Source: Diploptera punctata (Eukaryota; Arthropoda; Insecta; Blattodea; Blaberidae). From it: 64,000 nt of DNA. Where the stretch lies: NCBI GenBank assembly GCA_030220185.1, contig JASPKZ010007298.1:62001-126000 (forward strand), read 5' to 3'. The notes below the pieces were generated by a model. The model saw nothing but the letters and a program-made list of their open reading frames with translations, did no database searches and had not been told where the DNA came from. The position numbers and the translations under genes were made by a program. Positions within the stretch are counted from its first letter, which is position 1. Every line of letters begins with the position of its first letter. Of the stretch, positions 42,566 to 53,049 are shown in pieces.

Positions 42566-43223
42566 AAATTAGTTCCTCTGAGTAAAATTTAACCAGTCTT
42601 CCACATCCAAGTAATATCATACCTTAGTTGTCTACTATACCTCTCCTTGAGGCGATTTTCTAACCACAAGTCGTTCGTTGATACATATAGGGAAATAAGC
42701 GTCACTTAATTAGCTTGGTCAAAAAACTCCCTCTAGCGGAGCATCGATGTTTCCATGAAGAACGTATGAGGTGTATACAGATTAATGGTTGCACCTAAAT
42801 ATCCTAAGACGGTATATGACAATTATGTTAAAGCGTATATAAATAACTTGGGTGATAAAAGAATGAGGAGTTATGGAAATGTCTAGAAATTACTTTGAAT
42901 ACCTTAACCTACCGGGAATTGAATGTTTTCAGAACGCGTGATAGAGACTGAAAGCAGTTGAAGGAGCTCAATATGACAAATCCAGGGTAGAACAAATTCT
43001 ATAGTTACAGCTGTTTTAAACGTCTTAAGTAGTGCATTCAATTTACATACAAGTACAATATTCCGCCCACGATAAACCTTCCGCCCGTTATTGTCTTTAA
43101 TTCTCTTCTTCCCCAAGACACTGTCTCTGTAAATGAGAAGACAACACACAGTACAGTAATTATAAAGTTCTAATCTTGGTATACTGTAAGTATTCCAACA
43201 TTATATTATATCATACTTATACC
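42566..43223. other. No recognised feature
   Basis: Unique-looking AT-rich sequence. Minus-strand open frame 42904-43149 has no recognisable domain. Confidence 0.5.
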
Positions 43224-43368
<145 letters not shown>

Positions 43369-43399
43369 AAAGTGACACTCGAAAGAGCATTAAGTTTTA

Positions 43400-43660
43400 G
43401 GTTTATGATTTGTCTTTGATCAGTTCATTCAACGATCCCGTCCATCTTCTGCATTGTTTGTAATGGTATCGCTCGCATTTTTGTTCACATATCTTGCATT
43501 CACACGAGTCACTCGGTTGGTGGAATTTCGTATTTTTGCACATTTTATAGTGATATCCATGTGTTGCCAGTTTTATGATTGCGTTCTTTGTGGCTGGTTG
43601 CTTCCGCTCCATTCCCTGTTCACCATAGCGTCTGAGGCGTAGAACTCTTCGTCGATCTCT
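43400..43660 (-). mobile_element. LINE C-terminal fragment with Cys/His knuckle
   Basis: The minus-strand frame (43612 to 43403) ends CECKICEQKCERYHYKQC and RRWTGSLNELIKDKS. The C-x-C..C-x3-C-x3-H-x3-C spacing parallels CFCDEPCSRYHLIKC at 47.6 kb, which follows an RT-like domain. I infer a terminal zinc knuckle of one LINE family. Little of the RT remains. Confidence 0.5.
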
Positions 43661-43673
43661 TTTTCCTTGTGTT

Positions 43674-43785
<112 letters not shown>

Positions 43786-44107
43786 TTGACAATAACGATG
43801 ACGACAATAAAAATAACAACAATCACGATGATAATCATAATGACGATCTGTCTTAATTTAATCTCTCCCCCTTTGTAGGTATTATGTGTGTCCCACATCA
43901 GTCGGACCTTAAGGTACGTACACATATGCGCGCCGCGAACACGAACGGCGCGCGCGGCGCGTGTTATGTTCGTCGAAATTATTAATTTCAACGAACCTCC
44001 TGCGATCCATAGGAAACCCACAAACCTTCAGTAGACATTTTGCAGAGCAGGTGTAACCAACGATGTCTATTCCCTTTCCGTTTTCCCGCTTGTCCTGCAT
44101 TCTTTCC

Positions 44108-44205
44108 CAAAAATAGGGACATTTTTTTTAAATGTCGCGGGACGCGGGACAAATTGTTAAAAATCGGGACTGTCCCGCCAAAATCGGGACGTCTGGTCAC
44201 GCTTA
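44108..44205. repeat. GGGAC-rich segment, possible hAT-like end
   Basis: aaatcgggactgtcccgcca with reiterated cgggac/gtcccg and terminus ggtcacgc resembles fold-back ends of hAT-type MITEs. No TSD identified. Confidence 0.25.
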
Positions 44206-44284
44206 TTACTTATTACATCTTATAACTTTATTTATACTTTTTCAAATATTTAAGATTTTAAGATTTACGATTTAAGATTTTTTT

Positions 44285-45412
44285 AAAGATTTATTTAGCC
44301 TGGTGGAGTTAAGGCCATGTGGCCTTCTCTTCCACTCACCAGGACAAACATATATTACATAAGAATATAACAATCTTAATTAACTCTAATATTAAACACT
44401 AAGTAAAAATTTGATCAAAAGATAATATCTAATATACGTATTACGATCTATAATACAACCAGTTAATATTAGTTAAAATTAAGACTAAAACTAATAATAA
44501 AATGTATACAAGCAAGACATATTAAATTGTCCCTGTCTAGTGTATATAAAAAACAGGAAAATAATGAGATATAGAAAACTAATTTTACGATTATACAATA
44601 TTTAAAACAAAACAAATAAAAATATTTGTTATTCTTAATATTATTTACATAAATAATTAAATATATTAATATTGCTAAAAGAATACTCTATCAGTGAGGT
44701 GTATAAGTTAGTTTGTTATTAAATAATTCTTTAGTTTGTTTTTGAAGGATGTTATAGTTTGACAGTCTCTGACATAGGGTGGAAGGGAATTCCATGTTTT
44801 GGTAAGTGACACCGTAAAAGATAATGAATAATATACAGTGTGATGAGGCGGGATATAAAGGACAATGTGCTGATGGGATCGAGTGTCAAGATTATGTGTG
44901 TCGGATAGTCTGATGAAGCGGCGTGATAAATAATTAGGCGATGATGTGTGAAGTATTTTATAGAGAAGGGATAGGGAATGGACAGTTCTACGATCTCTTA
45001 GACGAAACCACGATAATTGTTCCAGGGACGGTGTAACATGGTCAAATTTGCGAATACCACAAATAAACGTGCGCAAGAATTATGAACACGTTGAAGTCTT
45101 TGAGTGGAAATAATATTTAAGTCTGTAAAAAGAGTGTCACAATAATCAAAATGGGGCATTGCAAGTGTTTCTACTAACATTTTCCTAAGGGCAAATGGCA
45201 AACAATTTCGTACACGATTTAATGAATGTATTATTGAGAAGACTGTTTTGCATGTATGGTTTATTTGTGTATTCCAATTTAAGTTTTTGTCAATAAATAC
45301 TCCTAGAATTTTTACTGTCTCACTATAAGGGATTTGAACTCCGTTTAGTGACACATGCGAAACTGTGTTTAGGTTAATTGTAGATAATAGTCTCTGATGA
45401 CCCATAATGATA
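44285..45412 (-). mobile_element. Jockey/CR1-group LINE 3' half
   Basis: Minus-strand frames: VSLNGVQIPYSETVKILGVF, DKNLNWNTQINHTCK, MPHFDYCDTLFTDLN and STQRLQRVHNSCARL (45405-45000). A frameshift follows, then FDHVTPSLEQLSWFRLRDRR, HSLSLLYKILH and TWNSLPPYVRDCQT to 44708. The UTR ends at 44285 with aggccatgtggccttc and caccagg, the same design as 17.3 kb but a distinct subfamily with no TTA tail. It interrupts the Harbinger-like element. Confidence 0.85.
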
Positions 45413-45455
45413 TTATAGCATTAAAGGAATTTAAAAAAATATATGATTTGTATAT

Positions 45456-45804
45456 CCATCCATAGTAATTCTGCCCGAAGGCAGGTCCTTCACTGAAATC
45501 ATAGCATTTTCATGCTATGCTTGCAGCTTTACTAGGGAATTGTGTAGGTGTGGTAGCTTCCCGTTGCTTTCCACACCGGTGAAGGATGATGAGATGATGA
45601 TGATATGATAATGATAAGGATGATGATGATGGCCATATGATATCGGGGACCGTTTGGGCCTTAAAGTTTTCCTGACATTTGTCTTACAGGTGAGGAAAAA
45701 CCCCGATAAAAACCTCACCCAGAAAAACTGCCCCGACCGGGGATTGAACCCGGGCCCCGCTGCGTGACAAGGCAGCACGCTACCTCGAGACTACAGCGGT
45801 GGAC
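45456..45804 (-). mobile_element. tRNA-derived SINE, family A
   Basis: Full-length minus-strand copy, flanked by atgatttgtatat (45442-45455 and 45805-45818), a likely long TSD. Nested inside the Harbinger-like element. Confidence 0.85.
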
Positions 45805-45879
45805 ATGATTTGTATATATATGTTTAAAATTATTAAGAATCTATCTCACCATAACATGGCCTTAATTTTAATAAAAATG

Positions 45880-46330
45880 TACATGATTATTATACTAGAG
45901 GTTGTACTTTATGCACAAAGATACTAGTTTCTAAAAAAAAAAGTATAAAAAGGGATTCGTTGTGCATTAATCAACCATTAAAATAACTACTTACCTATTG
46001 AATATCAACATTTCACGAATGTTAAACATTTTTCTAATTGTATTAAAAAATATTTTTTCTCATTGCTTTCTTAGTTAATTTTATTATTATTAATATTATC
46101 CTGTTTAAATATTGTATTTATATGTGTATATATATTGTGCATTTATAGTAGTTTGTATTACTTAAACTTATGCCTGAATTTGTTTTCTTGTTTTTGTTGT
46201 TAATTGTTTTATGGCCATTATTTTTTGTATATTACCCCTTAACATGAGCAGTCTTGCTCTTTGGAGTCTTTGAAGAGATAAATAAATAATTAGCAATAAA
46301 TGTGTTTATATATTGTATTGTTTTGTGATA
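45880..46330 (+). other. AT-rich segment, possible retroelement 3' UTR
   Basis: aacatgagcagtcttgctct and gaagagataaataaataatt resemble the 3' UTR end of Jockey-type LINEs, but no coding part adjoins. Weak. Confidence 0.25.
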
Positions 46331-46439
46331 CTTCATACATAATATTATGAAATGAACGTCTTAAATAAATAATGTTTTCTAAATAATTCTAATTTATTTA
46401 TACAATTACAGTACACACGAAAAAAAAACACATATAATT

Positions 46440-46566
46440 GAAAAAAGAAACAGGCATCTACTTTCAATGATTTTTTTAAATGATCCTTATGTTGTGGATC
46501 CCACAATAATTGCTTGCTTCTATAAATGTCAACAAGTTTTAACACGATTTCCTCTGACCACTCCAT
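46440..46566 (-). pseudogene. MADF-domain (Myb/SANT-like) protein, N-terminal fragment
   Basis: From ATG at 46566 the minus strand reads MEWSEEIVLKLVDIYRSKQ, LLWDPQHKDHLKKS and LKVDA before degrading. W...(I/V)..L...Y+...LWD...K.Y is the first helix pair of the MADF domain. Such proteins accompany the transposase in PIF/Harbinger transposons and help it bind DNA, which fits the TTA-flanked element around it. Confidence 0.65.
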
Positions 46567-46984
46567 ACTCAAATAATAGGTGCGCACCGAAAGGAACGAA
46601 CCTCTCAGGTACCCGTCCAAATCTAAACAGCGAACCATCAAAGTGTTCGTGGAAAAAACCGACAATGAGTGGATCGTGGTGAGAGACGCGCGCGCGGCGC
46701 GCGCGCCGATCGCGCGCACCTTAAAACCCCGTCCAAATCTGACGAACATGGTGCGGCGCGCGCGCCGTTCGTGTTTGTGGCGCGCAGGTGTGTACGTACC
46801 TTTACAGGAACATAAACTGTCGGGAGAGGATTTCCAACTCTGGATCACTCACATACCGTATTTTATTAGCGACACAATGGGTATGGAGAGCCTCCCTGGA
46901 TGAGTAATCAGCTCAATGTCAGAGTCATCTCCGAGACAAAACGAACATTTAAATCAAAACACATAATTCACTAATGACCACTTT

Positions 46985-47700
46985 ATGTGCGGCGACTCAG
47001 CCCTAGAAATAGTCCCCAACTTTAAGTACCTGGGAGTGACGCTGCAGACCACTGGAACCACGTTCACCATGCATATGCAAGACAGGACCACAGCGGCAAT
47101 AAATTCGATGTTCGACATCCCCAAGCTTGAGAGACTGTCCCTGCCAACGGCGATGGCACTGTTCCAACTCAAGGTAGCACCAGCGGCCACATACGGTATT
47201 CAGATAATTTGGATTCACCTAACAGCGAAAAACCTCAAGAAATTGGAGAATATCAAAGCCAGATATCTCAAGAGGGCCTTGTCACTCTCAAAGTACACAA
47301 GAAACAGCTAGGCCTACAGAATAAGCACATGAATCCTACTTCATTGAGGACATCAAGCTTCGCTTCAATCTACCAGAAACCCAGGCATATAAAGACGCCA
47401 TCAAAGAGAGACAAAACAAAGCCAATGCAATACCGATGGAAATACTGGACACAGAAACGATGAAAACCGATGTGTGGAAAGACCCTGAACTATCCAACTT
47501 CTGCCACCTATACACACCGCTTTCGCCGCGCATGGTTTCCCACTGGAAAATTGTCAGAATCCGTCATATACCACGACCCGAAGGAGGACTGACAGATGTA
47601 AGCTTTTGTTTTTGCGACGAGCCCTGCTCCAGGTACCACCTAATTAAATGCCAAAGCAGAACTCAGCCTCTCACCAAAATTACAAAAGACTGGTGAAAAC
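46985..47700 (+). mobile_element. LINE RT C-terminal fragment with Cys/His knuckle
   Basis: Frame 1 (to 47311): ALEIVPNFKYLGVTLQTTG, LFQLKVAPAATYGIQIIWI. After a frameshift: ETQAYKDAIKERQNKANAI, MVSHWKIVRIRH, then CFCDEPCSRYHLIKC, a zinc-knuckle-like end. GC content is above the local mean. 5'-truncated and frameshifted. Confidence 0.75.
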
Positions 47701-47814
47701 TCTAAATGTACACATTGTGTTTAATAAAATCAATTATAATTCACTAATTTATTCAAACTAAATAAAGCGAATATGATAAGTTTGGATCTACTCTGCTGGA
47801 TAAGAAAAGAAATG

Positions 47815-48060
47815 AAGATTAAGAAAGGAACTAAATATTTTCAAACTTACAGACCGAAATATTAAATATAGGAACGACTGGAAATAACATATTGATAGAA
47901 TGCCAGAAGGAAGATTTCCAAAATTATTGCTAAATTATAAACCGCACGGAAGGAGAAATGTTGGACGCCCACACAGAAGATGGTCTGAACAATTTTAACA
48001 ATTCGAGCTTTCATGAAACCGGAACGAGCCAACAGGCTTAATCCCTGGATGATGATAAGT
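47815..48060 (+). mobile_element. LINE C-terminal end
   Basis: Translation gives NRNDWK, IDRMPEGRFPKLLLNYKPHG, RRNVGRPHRRWSEQF, then the 3' end gaacgagccaacaggcttaa and (GAT)n. Same family as 12.6 kb and, inverted, 55.3 kb. Confidence 0.7.
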
Positions 48061-48064
48061 TTGG

Positions 48065-48242
48065 TTGCGATGACCAGATGATGTTTGGGAACCACTTGAG
48101 CCTTAAAGTACCCTAACATTGTCTTACGGGCGAGGAAACCCCCAGAAAAATCCTCACCCAGGAAACTTGTTCCAACAGGAGTTCGAACCCGGTCCCAGAG
48201 CGTACGAGGCAACGACGTTACCCCGAGACCACAACTGTGGAC
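48065..48242 (-). mobile_element. Diverged family A SINE
   Basis: The plus strand shows gatgaccagatgatgtttgg, ttaaagtaccctaacattgt, acaggagttcgaacccggt (reverse B-box) and gagaccacaactgtggac. The tail is truncated. Confidence 0.65.
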
Positions 48243-48265
48243 TAATAATAATAATAATAATAATA

Positions 48266-48319
<54 letters not shown>

Positions 48320-48364
48320 TGATAGTGATGATGACGATGATGATGATAATAATAATAATAATAA
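48243..48364. repeat. (AAT)n/(GAT)n microsatellite
   Basis: AAT array, then GAT-type units, then AAT. Confidence 0.9.
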
Positions 48365-48384
48365 CATATACGTTTATAATCTTC

Positions 48385-49106
48385 TCTAATATGTAAAAAT
48401 TAATGTTTGTTTGTTGATTTATTTGTTCGTATTCTATGCGCAGCCATACCGTTGATCCGATTTTGATGGTTTTTTTACAAAATAGTCAGGAGATCCCCGA
48501 TATGAACATAGGCTATAAGCGAGTCGTAATACTAAACCCCTTCACCCCTAAAAATCACCCTTTGTAACGAAAAACGTGAAATGGAGTCCCTATTTTGAAG
48601 ATTAAATGGCTTACGCTGCCTAAACCATAACAAATACACAAATTAATGTATACGGAATTGAATATCTCAAAAAACTCGACAAAAATTTTTGTCTTTCATT
48701 GATTCCAAGAATATCGGGATAAGTAGATTTCCGGGCAAGCGTGCTCTGCCGTACCGTTCATCAGATTGTGATGGGGCTTTTTGAAAAATGTTCAGGAGAT
48801 TCCGGGGATGAACATAGGCTATAAGAGAGTTGTAATACTCAACCTCTTCACCGTTAAAAATCACTCTTTGTAGTGAAAAACGTGAAATAAAGTCCCTATT
48901 TTGATATCTCAAAAAACTCTACAAAAATGTCCGCGACAGTATATGTTTATCTTTTACTGATAACTCACAAAACCATTTTTGTTTTTCATTGATGCCAAGA
49001 AGATAGGGATAAGCTGATTCCCGGGCAAGCATAGCAGTTCAAGGCTGGTGGTAAAAACACATTAACATTTATTTAAGAGTAGCAGCGCACGCCGGGTATT
49101 AGCTAG
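48385..49106 (+). mobile_element. Helitron-like element with internal duplication
   Basis: 5' TCTAATATGTAAAAATTAATG, 3' gccgggtattagCTAG followed by T. The 5' half (ttgatccgattttgatgg ... caaaaa) is repeated from about 48752, so the element carries two leader segments of ~300 bp. The downstream gccaagaagata block occurs in reduced number compared with 6.3 kb. Confidence 0.65.
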
Positions 49107-49349
49107 TAATACAATAAAACTGATTTTTCAATGCAAACTATAGAAAGTGATAATGTGACTGTACTTCTAGGGTGTTCTTTAAAAAAAGTGAATAAACACT
49201 AGTTTCATATCTGGGTTTGATAGTTTTACTAGTAACCGGTACCCGTTACTTAATTAAAGAATAAGATTATAAATGTTCTTTCTTCATGTTTACTGAAAAA
49301 TGTATGACATAAATAAAAAAAAAGAAATGCGTTTTATGGTTTGTGTGGA

Positions 49350-49745
49350 ACAACATTTAGAAATGAGATTCTGAAATCTACGAAATTTAAATTTTACAAA
49401 ACAATATGTTGATATATGAATGAGAAAGTTGGAAAATTACTAAATCAGACAGAAATCCGTTTTTACGGCCGTTATAAGGTTGCACAAGCATGAATACAAA
49501 ATTCAACGAAGATGTAAGAAATTATTTAGGAATATTCAATCTTGTAGACAGAATTGAAATACCAGGAATTGGTTCAGACACTTTGAAAAAAAAAACTTCT
49601 CCACATAGAATTCCGGACATTTTATTCAACTATAAACCCAAAGGGAAAATAAATGTTGGTCGTCCATAACAAGGTTTAAGGACTCAAAAAATCTTGATAT
49701 GGAAACAGGTCAACGGCCTAATTCCAGGAGGCAGAAGGAGAAGAA
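49350..49745 (+). mobile_element. LINE C-terminal fragment, degenerate
   Basis: NEDVRNYLGIFNLVDRIE, HRIPDILFNYKPKGKINVGR and P-stop, then ggtcaacggcctaattcc as 3' end. Frameshifts and stops. Confidence 0.6.
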
Positions 49746-50234
49746 GAATTATAAAATTTGTACCTGAGATCACAGTCATCCTCAATTGAAGGGTATAGGA
49801 AATGAACCAAGTAAATCACCACTTTTTTTGTCGAAATGGAGTTAGAGGTGTCATTAGATTCTCCATGGAAAGCACTATCATTTAGAAGTGTAAAACGGTA
49901 AAAAATACAGTTAGTCATGGTTTTATTTATCTCCAAAGTTTGGTGTACAGGTAAGGAAGTATGGATGATGTACAACTAAAAGTACGTTTTCTAGGTTTCA
50001 AGGAACAGGTGGCTTACCTTGTTTTTTCCCTGTACCCTTCAATTATGTGTAACTGTTGCTAAAAAGAAAAAACCTTCGTGGATCATTCAAAACATGTTCC
50101 ATCCTCAGCTGTTAAAATATACTTATGTTTTGATATATAAATACATTCGGAATATGCAATTTGCAAGGACAAAAGTCTGACGAAAGTAGAAGGCATGAGC
50201 CCGCAAAAGCGTATTTTCCTAGAGCATATCATAG
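49746..50234. other. No recognised feature
   Basis: AT-rich sequence. No domain in the short minus-strand open frame. Confidence 0.5.
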
Positions 50235-50572
50235 TTGCTTATGGTTCATCAAACTCTACTCTGTCCTATGGTAGCACTGACCATGCTGTCAGTCGCAAAC
50301 TCCCTAACTGAAGAGGCGAAGTGAAGCTGAAACGGAGCCTGAACAACAGTGAATTAACAAAATTACATTCTTACAAGTTTGTGTTACCTGTTTGAATTCG
50401 AAAGGAAAAACAAACAGGTAACATAAACTTGAAAAAATGTAATGTTGTTAATTCTCTGTTGTTCAGGCTCTGTTTCGGCTTCAATTTGTCTCTTAAGCTA
50501 GGGAGTTTGCGACTGACAGCATGATCAGTGCTACCCTAGGACAGAATAAAGTGTTTGATAAACCATAAGCAA
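50235..50572. mobile_element. 338-bp foldback element
   Basis: ttgcttatggttcatcaaac on the left and its reverse complement on the right. The arms continue through agcatggtcagtgctacc-type and ggagtttgcgactgacagc words and meet near 50400 (caggtaacat / gttacctg). Arms ~160 bp with ~10% differences. No TSD resolved. Confidence 0.75.
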
Positions 50573-50804
50573 TTTATATAATTATTAGAAAGCTTATATG
50601 AGCCATCACAAATCCCGATTACCAACCGAAAGATAAATAACCAATTGACTTGGCGTTTACTTGATGAAAATCCACATTTATTTAATTAAATATACAGAAC
50701 GTACCATACATATAAAACCTTGGTGAATCTGATGCGGATGGTATAGTGACGTCAGTGTCATGCCAATATTGCGATAAATACATATGCCCTAAATTTTAGC
50801 AATA

Positions 50805-51080
50805 TCAATATCATCATCATAGAACATTTACGAATTTAAGCCATTTGTTGGTTTTTTTCGGTCTCAATAGAAACACAATCCAAAAGTATTTTGAGTGGAC
50901 GTCTTGGTCTTCTTCTTCCAGCAGGTTGATAGCTTAACAACTGCTTGGGAATCCTGTGATCCTCCATTCAATGAACATGTTGCATCCATCTTGACTTATA
51001 ATCTGAAATTTTGTTTTCTAAAGGTTCCATGTGCAATTCTTCCAAAATTTCTTCATTTTTATGATTTAATAGTTTTAACA
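50805..51080 (-). mobile_element. LINE C-terminal fragment
   Basis: Close relative of 8.25-8.5 kb: plus-strand gccatttgttggtttttttc, cttggtcttcttcttccagc and catgttgcatccatcttgac are the reverse complement of ...MQHVH... and GRRRPGRP coding DNA. Confidence 0.7.
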
Positions 51081-51394
51081 ATATATATCACATGTGTATG
51101 AGTGTGTGCGTGTGTCCAATGCCAGTATCCCACACACTGCACATTCGTGCATACATATTAAATAAATTATTTGGGGATTCTTCACAACATCTGACGCAAA
51201 ACATTTTTCTACGTTCCAATCATACATCATGCGCATGCGCCAACAAACGCGAAGGGATTTACACTACGGAGTCGCGGGATGTAGCCAACATATACACGAT
51301 ATTTAACAAACCTAAAAGCTAACTTTTAATATATTTTGTACCTTAGTTTTTAATAACTTCGTAAATATTCTATATAATGTATTCTATATACTTA

Positions 51395-51541
51395 CTCCTC
51401 TATAATTTTTGCTTCTCTTCTATTACCCTTTTTGTATATTGGTACAATGTAGCTTATTTTCCATTCATCAGGAATCTTCTGTATTGCAATACACTTATTA
51501 AACAAGTTCCTCAATCTCCTATTAAATTTTTTGAAAGTCAA
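51395..51541 (-). mobile_element. LINE RT fragment (finger/palm), inverted relative to the next piece
   Basis: Minus-strand translation reads RRLRNLFNKCIAIQKIPDEW, KISYIVPIYKKGNRREAKII: the ...LFN.C.....IP..W....I.PI.KKG box in the RT fingers. It ends where the plus-strand C-terminus of the same LINE type begins. Confidence 0.75.
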
Positions 51542-51870
51542 AATTGGAACATATCACAAATAAGGAAATCAGAAACATAATGGAAGCAGAAGAAAGCATA
51601 ATTGAAAGAATTGAGGACAAGGAATTAAAATGGTTAGGACATATTTTAAGAATGGAAGATGAGCGATGGCCGAAACTACTGTATCAATGGCAACCAACCA
51701 GAAATAAGAAGAGAGGAGGGAAACCAAAGTTAACATGGAAGGAAATCATGAGGATAGTAATGCAAGCAAGAAGGCTAAACATTGAAGATGCCCAAGAACG
51801 TAGGTTTTGGATGTTTGGTACGGGAAGACAGCAGCAGCTGTAAAAACCCGAAGATAGAGATAGAGAAAAG
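51542..51870 (+). mobile_element. LINE C-terminus, same family as 33.0-33.85 kb
   Basis: EHITNKEIRNIMEAEESIIE, KWLGHILRMEDERWP, KLTWKEIMRIVMQARRLN and MFGTGRQQQL parallel the 33.5-33.83 kb reading frame with few changes, and the 3' end aaaacccgaagatagagata agrees. Joined in reverse to an RT fragment at about 51541. Confidence 0.8.
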
Positions 51871-51888
51871 CTAACCTAACGCAATTTA

Positions 51889-52169
51889 CAGTCCAGCCGC
51901 TGAGTCTCCGGCTTTGACATTTAGATTGCACGAGGGGTAAAGGGGGAAACTCGCCCTCTACTGCCAATGAAGAAATAGTTAAAGTGGCATTGAACGTCTG
52001 CCAAAACCAATCACTGCTCTTAACGCCACTAGTGAAATTGAAATTGCTGCGATGTTGTCGTCTGTATTTCTACTAACCGCGTGGTACATAAAGCGGCGCC
52101 TCCACTGAATATCCATATCGGCAACACTGTTGTGAAAACGTCAGGGCCGGACACTGAGTGGCTGGACTG
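51889..52169. mobile_element. 281-bp MITE, TA TSD, CAGTCCAGCC ends
   Basis: The left end CAGTCCAGCCGCTGAGTC and the right end (reverse complement) CAGTCCAGCCACTCAGTG, with TCCGGC after both. TA flanks each side (51887-51888, 52170-52171). CAG...CTG ends with TA duplication fit Tc1/mariner/pogo. Direct repeats aaagctaacctaac lie just outside at 51878 and 52200. Confidence 0.65.
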
Positions 52170-52609
52170 TAAGTACTCTAGCCTGTGAAAGACCAACCTA
52201 AAAGCTAACCTAACCCAATTAAAGCACTCTAACCTGTGAAAGAATGCAACACCCAAAAATAAATAGTAAGTTATGAAATTCTGAAGAGTATACAGTTAAT
52301 TAGTACATACTCTAAATTGGCTGCACTGGAACATGACTTTTTTTTTTGCTTATAATATTCGAATAGGCCTATCAATATGGCTGCCACGTCATCATGTTAC
52401 GTGTGTAGTTAAATATCATAAAATATATTGAATTAATCGTTAGAAAAAAATATAAAAATCGTTGTAAATGGTGGGGAAAAAATTAAAAAATGTAACCGTA
52501 AGAATAAAATTTGACAGGAGTTTCTTCTTCTTAATCATAATTTGTAGGATTTTCATCCTGTTTATTTCCAAAATCAGTCCTCGGAGGAAGACGCATTGGA
52601 TGTGCATTG

Positions 52610-52960
52610 ACTGTCTATCCATCTCTTGGCTGGTCTTCCTCTTGTTCTTCTCCTGTCCGTTGGTCTGTCGTCTTTAGCTCTTTTTGAAGTCGGTTTTCTT
52701 CCATTCTTTCTATATGACGCTTCCAATATTTTCGTCTATCTATAATAAATTTTATGTCTTGAATATGACATTTGTCCCTAATTTCAGAGTTGTGTATTTC
52801 ATCAAATAATGTTTTCCCCCGAATAGTTCTTAAGATCTTCATTTCACATGTGCTTATTATTTGTTTAGTTTCTGTTACACCAGCCCTAGTTTCTACCATG
52901 TATGATAACTGGCCGAACTACCGTTTTGTATATGCGGGTTTTGCTTTCTGTTAATATATA
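52610..52960 (-). mobile_element. LINE C-terminal fragment
   Basis: Minus-strand translation: VVRPVIIHGRN-like start, TETKQIISTCEMKILRTIRG, IRDKCHIQDIKFI, YWKRHIERMEENRLQKEL and TDQRTGEEQEEDQP. One LINE family not otherwise seen here. Confidence 0.7.
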
Positions 52961-53049
52961 TTGTTGCACCAAATTGAATCTTTTATATATCCTGATATTT
53001 GTGCCGCTTTATCAGTAGTTTATGAAGGAATTAAGTAAATAATAATTTT

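Larger units (their letters stand above)
43912..46801 (-). mobile_element. PIF/Harbinger-like element with CpG-rich inverted ends and TTA TSD
   Basis: Both ends start AGGTACGTACACA and continue TGCGCGCC...AACACGAACGGCGCGCGCG and ATGTTCGTC, about 60 bp with under a dozen differences. TTA flanks both sides (43909-43911, 46802-46804), the 3-bp TWA duplication of PIF/Harbinger. The interior holds a MADF-domain fragment, a Jockey/CR1-type LINE and a family A SINE, so the element is about 1.4 kb without its insertions. No Harbinger transposase domain is visible. Confidence 0.7.

Noticed and set aside
51878..52215. ctaacctaac words as an interstitial telomere (insect TTAGG) track
   Set aside because: Only two to three degenerate units at each place, without a tandem array. 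They are better read as short direct repeats beside the MITE.
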